This document shows, one piece after another, positions 6,631 to 10,845 of a stretch of 10,845 nt of DNA. Both the position numbers and the translations under genes were made by a program. Source of the DNA: Nanobdellati archaeon (GTDB lineage: Archaea; EX4484-52; GLR71); NCBI GenBank assembly GCA_019429005.1, contig JAHYJR010000011.1:1-10845 (forward strand), in the 5' to 3' direction. Within the stretch, counting starts at the first letter, position 1. Each line of letters opens with the position of its first letter. Below the pieces are notes generated by a model that was given only the letters and a program-made list of their open reading frames with translations, searched no databases and was not told the DNA's origin.

Positions 6631-8529
6631 TCAAATCACCTTCACAATCGTATTTGGTATTTTATTTTTCAAGTATTCATCACAGTTGACTTTTGTTGAA
6701 TCATCCTTGAATGAAGAGTCTTTAAAGACTATCCTTGAGGGATTAAGTTCTGCTATTTGCTTTATGGTCTCTAAATCAATATCGTTGTCAAAACATGCAA
6801 TAAGAAAGGTATCATTTACCTTGTAGATGGTTTTGTTATTTAATTTTTGTTCTTCTATTTTTGCAGAGATTGGTATTGCAAGTTCAAGCAAGACCTGATA
6901 TAAAAGGTCTTTGTCGGTTCGGTCTTCCTTGATGTTATTTTTGAAATTAGTTAGGGTTCGTTGGTCAATTTCGTTAGGGTTATAATAGACATCTTTCATG
7001 TTTGACGAATCTGTCTTAAACACTCTGAAGCCGAAATCTACATTTTTTAGATCTTTGTCTTTGTTGTCATCTTGAATCTTTTTGGCTGCTCTTCTTATGC
7101 GTTCTTTGCCGATTTCACAGATGTTTTTGTATCCCGCCTTGAATGCTTCTGAATCCTCTGCCGTTGGCTCTGGAAGCTGTACCATGATGAACTTGCGGTT
7201 GCCGCCGTCTTCTGCATTTAGCTGCATGACTGCGTGGGCGGTTGTGGCGGAGCCTGAGAAGAAGTCGAGGATTATATCGCCTTCATTGGAACTTATGGCA
7301 CATAAAAACTGTATTAAATCATATGGTTTTGAGTAATCAAATATTTTTGTCCCAAAAAGTTTTTCCATTTGTTTAGTAGCTTGCGTACTTGAATATTTTG
7401 AGATTACTGCTCTAAAAGGTACTTGTCTTGAAATAGGTTCTCCGTTATGATCCACTTTGAAATACTGTTTAGTATAAACCCAGAGTTTGCCATCGGTATT
7501 TTTTCGAATTTCAATAAAACGGTTTTTCAATCCCCATTCATATTTCGATTGGGACCATCTCCAGCAACCCCTTTTCCCATTTTCTGACGGGGTTACTTTC
7601 TCACCATTCGGGAGTTTAATCTCGTAATCAAGAGACTTAGAATATTGTATGCTGAAGCTATTTAATTTTATTAATTTGTATCTTCCTCTCTCCTTTACAA
7701 ACTCATCCTCATAAGAATATGAATTATCTTCTTGAGTAGTTTCACCTTGAATTCCGCATTCATCTATATCTTTAGCATAACATAAAATATATTCATGTTT
7801 TATTCTGAAAAACTTACTATCTGATGAACCTCCTCCTTCTTTATTCTCCCAAACAAGCTGTGATATAAAATTCCCTCCCCCAAAAATTTCATCACATATC
7901 TTCTTTAAATTATCCACTTCGTTATCATCAATCGAAATAAAAATAACCCCGTCATCCCTCAACAAATCCTTTGCAATAACCAGCCGCTCAAACATCATGG
8001 AAAGCCAGTCGCTATGGAATCTGCCGTTTGTTGTTGTGTTTTTGAATAGCTTATTTCCGCCTTCGTCTATTGCACCAGATTCTTTGTCCTCTGCATTTTT
8101 TGATTTTGTAAAGTTATCTTTATATACAAAATCTTTACCTGTATTATATGGTGGATCTATGTAAATCATTTTTATTTTGTTCAGGTAAGATTCTTGTAAA
8201 AGTTTTAATACCTCAAAATTATCTCCTTCAATATAAAGATTCTCTGTGTTTTCAAAATCAACGGAATCACCTGGGACTGGGCGCAATGTTTTATTTATTG
8301 GCATTACTATCTTCTGTCTAGACTTTTGCTTTCCCGCCCAAGTAAGGTCATATACTTCTGAATTATTGTCTGCATAATCACCGACCAATTCTTTAAGTTT
8401 ATCTGCATTAATTGTTTTGATTAGATTTCCATCTTTTTCAACTTCAGTTATTATTTCAGGAAATAGTTTTATTAGTTTAGCAATATTTTCCTGTGTTAAA
8501 TCCTTTGTAGTCATAGTTAATTTTTTCAT
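6631..8529 (-). CDS. mod: Type III DNA methyltransferase, Mod subunit (adenine-N6 type, beta class)
   Basis: Counting from the ATG at 8529 this is 632 residues. It methylates the recognition site and gives the type III complex its specificity. The catalytic motif IV, IDPPYNTGKDF, comes first (DPPY at 125-128), and the AdoMet-binding motif I, ILDFFSGSATTAHA, comes later (DFFSGS at 422-427). That order marks the beta class (N6/N4). The N-terminal block NLYIEGDNFEVLKLLQESY (97-115) is typical of type III Mod. The interval between the catalytic domains (about 225-415) is the target-recognition domain. The frame is open to a GTG at 8550, but the ATG at 8529 lies 1 nt after the stop of the ATPase gene, with AGGGA about 11 nt upstream, and is preferred; an ATG at 8514 is also possible. 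No simple-sequence repeat suggests phase variation. DNA for motif I and for the region near 7980-8050 is visibly richer in G+C than the recognition domain. Confidence 0.92.
   Translation of the reverse strand: MKKLTMTTKDLTQENIAKLIKLFPEIITEVEKDGNLIKTINADKLKELVGDYADNNSEVYDLTWAGKQKSRQKIVMPINKTLRPVPGDSVDFENTENLYIEGDNFEVLKLLQESYLNKIKMIYIDPPYNTGKDFVYKDNFTKSKNAEDKESGAIDEGGNKLFKNTTTNGRFHSDWLSMMFERLVIAKDLLRDDGVIFISIDDNEVDNLKKICDEIFGGGNFISQLVWENKEGGGSSDSKFFRIKHEYILCYAKDIDECGIQGETTQEDNSYSYEDEFVKERGRYKLIKLNSFSIQYSKSLDYEIKLPNGEKVTPSENGKRGCWRWSQSKYEWGLKNRFIEIRKNTDGKLWVYTKQYFKVDHNGEPISRQVPFRAVISKYSSTQATKQMEKLFGTKIFDYSKPYDLIQFLCAISSNEGDIILDFFSGSATTAHAVMQLNAEDGGNRKFIMVQLPEPTAEDSEAFKAGYKNICEIGKERIRRAAKKIQDDNKDKDLKNVDFGFRVFKTDSSNMKDVYYNPNEIDQRTLTNFKNNIKEDRTDKDLLYQVLLELAIPISAKIEEQKLNNKTIYKVNDTFLIACFDNDIDLETIKQIAELNPSRIVFKDSSFKDDSTKVNCDEYLKNKIPNTIVKVI
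6635..6640 (-). promoter_or_regulatory. Ribosome binding site of dinD within the end of mod
   Basis: GGTGAT on the - strand lies 5 nt before the dinD ATG and within the last codons of mod. This supports re-initiation or coupled translation. Confidence 0.6.
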
Positions 8530-8530
8530 A

Positions 8531-10774
8531 TTATTCACTATCCCTTGCACTAATTATTCTTTCTGTAACTGTTATAAATTGTTCAACAAGAGTTACAATC
8601 TCATTTGTTTCAATAAGAGTATAACTATCTCTTGATTCATGAACGTAATGTAATTCTGGATCTAATCCAAATGTTCCAAGTAATATTTTTGAGCATTTAG
8701 GCTGTTTTAATTCCTTAAATACATTTCCAATCTCAGTTTCATAATCCGAATATTGTTCCTTAAAAACTGATTCAATTCTATAATCTCCAATTAGTTGCTT
8801 CATACCAATACTATTTATTTTATCATACGGTATTTTTAATTTTAGGTTTTTTGCGATTTTAAATAAGGTATGTTCAAGAGAAAGTCTTGTATATAATGCA
8901 GTCGCACGTATATCTTTTTGTCTTAAATGTTCTTTTGCTTTTGAAATACAACTTCCATTAATCGGTTTGTAATTAACACCTTCACTTAGATTCCAATTAG
9001 ATTTTAACGCAACATAAGACTCATAATTAAATGAGGTTATCAAAATTTCAAAAAATAATCTATCTGACGAAAAAAGGATTAATTGAATTCCTTCATTAGA
9101 TAAACTATGAAAATATTTAATCAGATTATATCTGTGTTCATGATCTATTGCATATATTGGATCATCAACAAATAATGTCTTTATTTTTGTTGAATTAATT
9201 TTAAAATTAGCCATGAGTAAAGCAAAACCAAGACATTTTAAATGACCTGTACTCAAAGTGGAAACAGCATCTTCATAGACTCCATTAATTTTTACTTTAA
9301 AATCAATTAGGGGATTTGTTTCTTCTAATTTAGAAACATTTATTTTTAAGTCTTCAATATGTTTATCATGTTCAGATTGATTAATATCATTATATATTTT
9401 AAAAACTATATCTTTAGATAATGAATCGAGTTCACTCTGAATTTTGTTTTTATATGTTTGAGAAAATACGTCTTGATATTTAGTAATATCCCTTTTTATG
9501 ATTGTAATTGTTTTGAATTCTTTCTCTATTTCGTTATATTTTTTTTCAATATTAGTAAGTTCCTTTATTTTTTCAACATATTGTTTTGTTAAGATTATAT
9601 TTGAAGATGAATTTTTTTCAATTAAAGACATTAAATCTGGTTTTAATTTCAATAATTTATTTATTTGATCCAGATTATTTTTAGAAATGAAATCAGACAA
9701 ATTCAAATCAGTTAATAATTTTGTTATATTTTCTTTTTGAAGGTTCAACTCTTGACTCTCCTTTTTCATCAAAGAATTTAATTCAATCAATGTTTCATTT
9801 AATTGTGTGAAATCCTTATTTTGAGATTTTATTTTAGATAGTTGATTCCTTATTTTATTAGTATCAATATTGGTATTATGACAAATAGGACATTCTTTAA
9901 TATCAAAATATTTATTAAAAAAATCGTCTGCTGAATTAATTATTTTTAGTTTTGAGTCATCAATATTAATATTAATCTCTTTTTTCTTATTTTCTAAATT
10001 GTTTATTTTTAACTGATATTTTCCGAGAGTTTCATGTATGTTATAAAATAATGTCAGCGTTTTTTCTAAATACTTATATTTATTAGGATCTTTAATTTGA
10101 TTGGAAAAATAATCCATTTTACTTTCCCAGTCAATGCCAAGCATGTCATCCATACTATTTTTTAAATTTGAAATCTCCACACTTAATTCTATCTTTTTTC
10201 TTTTTATATGTTCAAATATGTCATTTAACGGGTCGTATTTTTTTGTAACCTCATTCTTTAAAGCAATTAATTTTTTATCAAATTCTCGTAATTCCTCAAA
10301 ATTTAAAAGTTCAGAGAATGCTTTCCATAAGTTTGCGGGAGCATCTAATACAAATTTATTAATTCGATTTATATCTATAAATGATGCATCTGAGAAATCA
10401 TGAGTTATACCATTTGGAGATGGAGAGATTATAGGATTACATAAAGATGTTTTTCCATCTAAACATCTTGATAATTTATTATTATCCTCAAACTCAATTT
10501 CAGTTAATAAATCTAAACTATAATCGGTATTTTTGTTTTTTAAGAATTCATTACAATTACATCTCCTATTTTTTGATTCTTCACAATCTCCAGTTATGCA
10601 CCATTCTAACACATCATATAATGATGACTTTCCGGTACCATTTTCTCCTAAAATAAATACATTTTTTAACTTAAAATTCAATGTTTGAGGGGATCTAATA
10701 TTGTCAAGGGGGAGGTTCTTAAAACCCCTAAGCCCATTTACTTTAATATTTTTAATCTTGACCATTTTTATCAT
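8531..10774 (-). CDS. SMC/RecF-like AAA ATPase with CxxC motif and helical C-terminal extension
   Basis: A 747-residue ABC-type head ATPase. Walker A is GENGTGKS (43-50). A long charged helical region follows (about 160-460), interrupted by CPIC (295-298), which resembles a Rad50-type zinc hook. The ABC signature is LSTGHLKCLGFALL (507-520), and Walker B with the catalytic acid is IKTLFVDDP (531-539, D537/D538). The position of the usual switch histidine (TH before DR) reads SS (S570 in LILFSSDR). After the ATPase comes a 150-residue helical extension (about 600-747) containing RLSLEH (630-635), an R-x4-H arrangement like that of HEPN ribonucleases. Such proteins act on DNA ends or couple nucleotide sensing to a toxic effector; I cannot tell which applies here. 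The gene ends 1 nt before mod, and its start overlaps an upstream ORF by 23 nt. The ATG at 10765 is an alternative start. It is not PrrC/RloC in its N-terminal signature. I am confident of the ATPase and unsure of the role. Confidence 0.82.
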   Translation of the reverse strand: MIKMVKIKNIKVNGLRGFKNLPLDNIRSPQTLNFKLKNVFILGENGTGKSSLYDVLEWCITGDCEESKNRRCNCNEFLKNKNTDYSLDLLTEIEFEDNNKLSRCLDGKTSLCNPIISPSPNGITHDFSDASFIDINRINKFVLDAPANLWKAFSELLNFEELREFDKKLIALKNEVTKKYDPLNDIFEHIKRKKIELSVEISNLKNSMDDMLGIDWESKMDYFSNQIKDPNKYKYLEKTLTLFYNIHETLGKYQLKINNLENKKKEININIDDSKLKIINSADDFFNKYFDIKECPICHNTNIDTNKIRNQLSKIKSQNKDFTQLNETLIELNSLMKKESQELNLQKENITKLLTDLNLSDFISKNNLDQINKLLKLKPDLMSLIEKNSSSNIILTKQYVEKIKELTNIEKKYNEIEKEFKTITIIKRDITKYQDVFSQTYKNKIQSELDSLSKDIVFKIYNDINQSEHDKHIEDLKINVSKLEETNPLIDFKVKINGVYEDAVSTLSTGHLKCLGFALLMANFKINSTKIKTLFVDDPIYAIDHEHRYNLIKYFHSLSNEGIQLILFSSDRLFFEILITSFNYESYVALKSNWNLSEGVNYKPINGSCISKAKEHLRQKDIRATALYTRLSLEHTLFKIAKNLKLKIPYDKINSIGMKQLIGDYRIESVFKEQYSDYETEIGNVFKELKQPKCSKILLGTFGLDPELHYVHESRDSYTLIETNEIVTLVEQFITVTERIISARDSE

Positions 10775-10844
10775 ATTCCCTGATTATTTCTTCGATTTTA
10801 GTTGATAAATAATTGCGGTTTTCATATAGCCCATACTTTTCAAG
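10752..10844 (-). CDS. Unknown protein, C-terminal 30 residues (5' part outside window)
   Basis: In a second frame of the - strand, codons are open from the window edge to TAA at 10752-10754. They encode a charged tail beginning LEKYGLYENR and ending IREYDKNGQD. The last 23 bases overlap the start of the ATPase gene, the arrangement expected for a translationally coupled upstream neighbour. The short length means the frame could be open by chance. Against that, no promoter or terminator lies between it and the ATPase start, and every other junction in this operon is equally tight. I do not recognise the family. Confidence 0.45.
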   Translation of the reverse strand, partial: LEKYGLYENRNYLSTKIEEIIREYDKNGQD

Positions 10845-10845
10845 C

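Noticed and set aside
2767-8529. Type I restriction system (HsdR/HsdM)
   Set aside because: There is no HsdS specificity gene, the methyltransferase has the beta-class motif order of type III Mod, and Res has the type III helicase plus C-terminal nuclease layout.
6631-8550. Phase-variable mod gene
   Set aside because: I looked for tandem di-, tri- or tetranucleotide tracts in mod and its start region and saw none long enough to cause slippage.
8531-10774. Calling the ATPase RloC or PrrC (anticodon nuclease)
   Set aside because: The Walker A neighbourhood (FILGENGTGKSSLYDVLEW) is of RecF/SMC style rather than the AAA_13 style of PrrC/RloC, and I could not find the PrrC-type R-x3-E plus distant H triad. 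Only the general layout is alike.
1-10845. CRISPR array, tRNA or rRNA genes
   Set aside because: No regularly spaced repeats, no tRNA-like T-loop signatures and no rRNA-like GC-rich blocks were seen on either strand.

Overview
The window is a strongly AT-rich stretch of about 10.8 kb and reads as a defence-type (accessory) region from a poorly sampled prokaryote. I favour an archaeon, possibly a DPANN-type lineage. The HAD phosphatase has the sequence style of archaeal and candidate-phylum proteins. Two genes have an A/T-only TATA-like box placed so that a start about 26 nt downstream would fall at or next to the Shine-Dalgarno sequence, and the SDs are of the GGTG/GAGGT type. No rRNA, tRNA or lineage marker is present, so a bacterial host is not excluded.

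Left edge (1-423): the C-terminal end of an IS630-type transposase runs rightward. It abuts, with no gap, the N-terminal 76 codons of a DEAD/DEAH helicase that reads toward it. This looks like a helicase gene broken by the insertion sequence.

Middle (424-2766): a stand-alone PD-(D/E)XK nuclease on the + strand converges on a HAD subfamily IA phosphatase on the - strand, with a perfect inverted repeat between them. A 21-bp sequence occurs twice in direct orientation (19 of 21 matching), once on each side of this gene pair. A hairpin terminator closes the large - strand operon at its 3' end.

Right two thirds (2767-10845): one tightly packed - strand operon. Transcription order is: C-terminus of an unknown upstream ORF, SMC/RecF-like AAA ATPase with a CxxC (zinc-hook-like) motif and a helical C-terminal extension, type III methyltransferase Mod, DinD-family protein, type III restriction helicase/nuclease Res. 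The junctions are a 23-nt overlap, 1 nt, 1 nt and a 4-nt ATGA overlap, so the genes are probably co-transcribed and translationally coupled. Mod would mark and recognise the site. Res would translocate and cut with Mod. DinD may tie the system to DNA-damage control. The ATPase is an extra subunit or a linked second effector that a textbook type III system lacks. This extended type III cassette is the best candidate for an undescribed system. No gap between genes exceeds about 265 bases.
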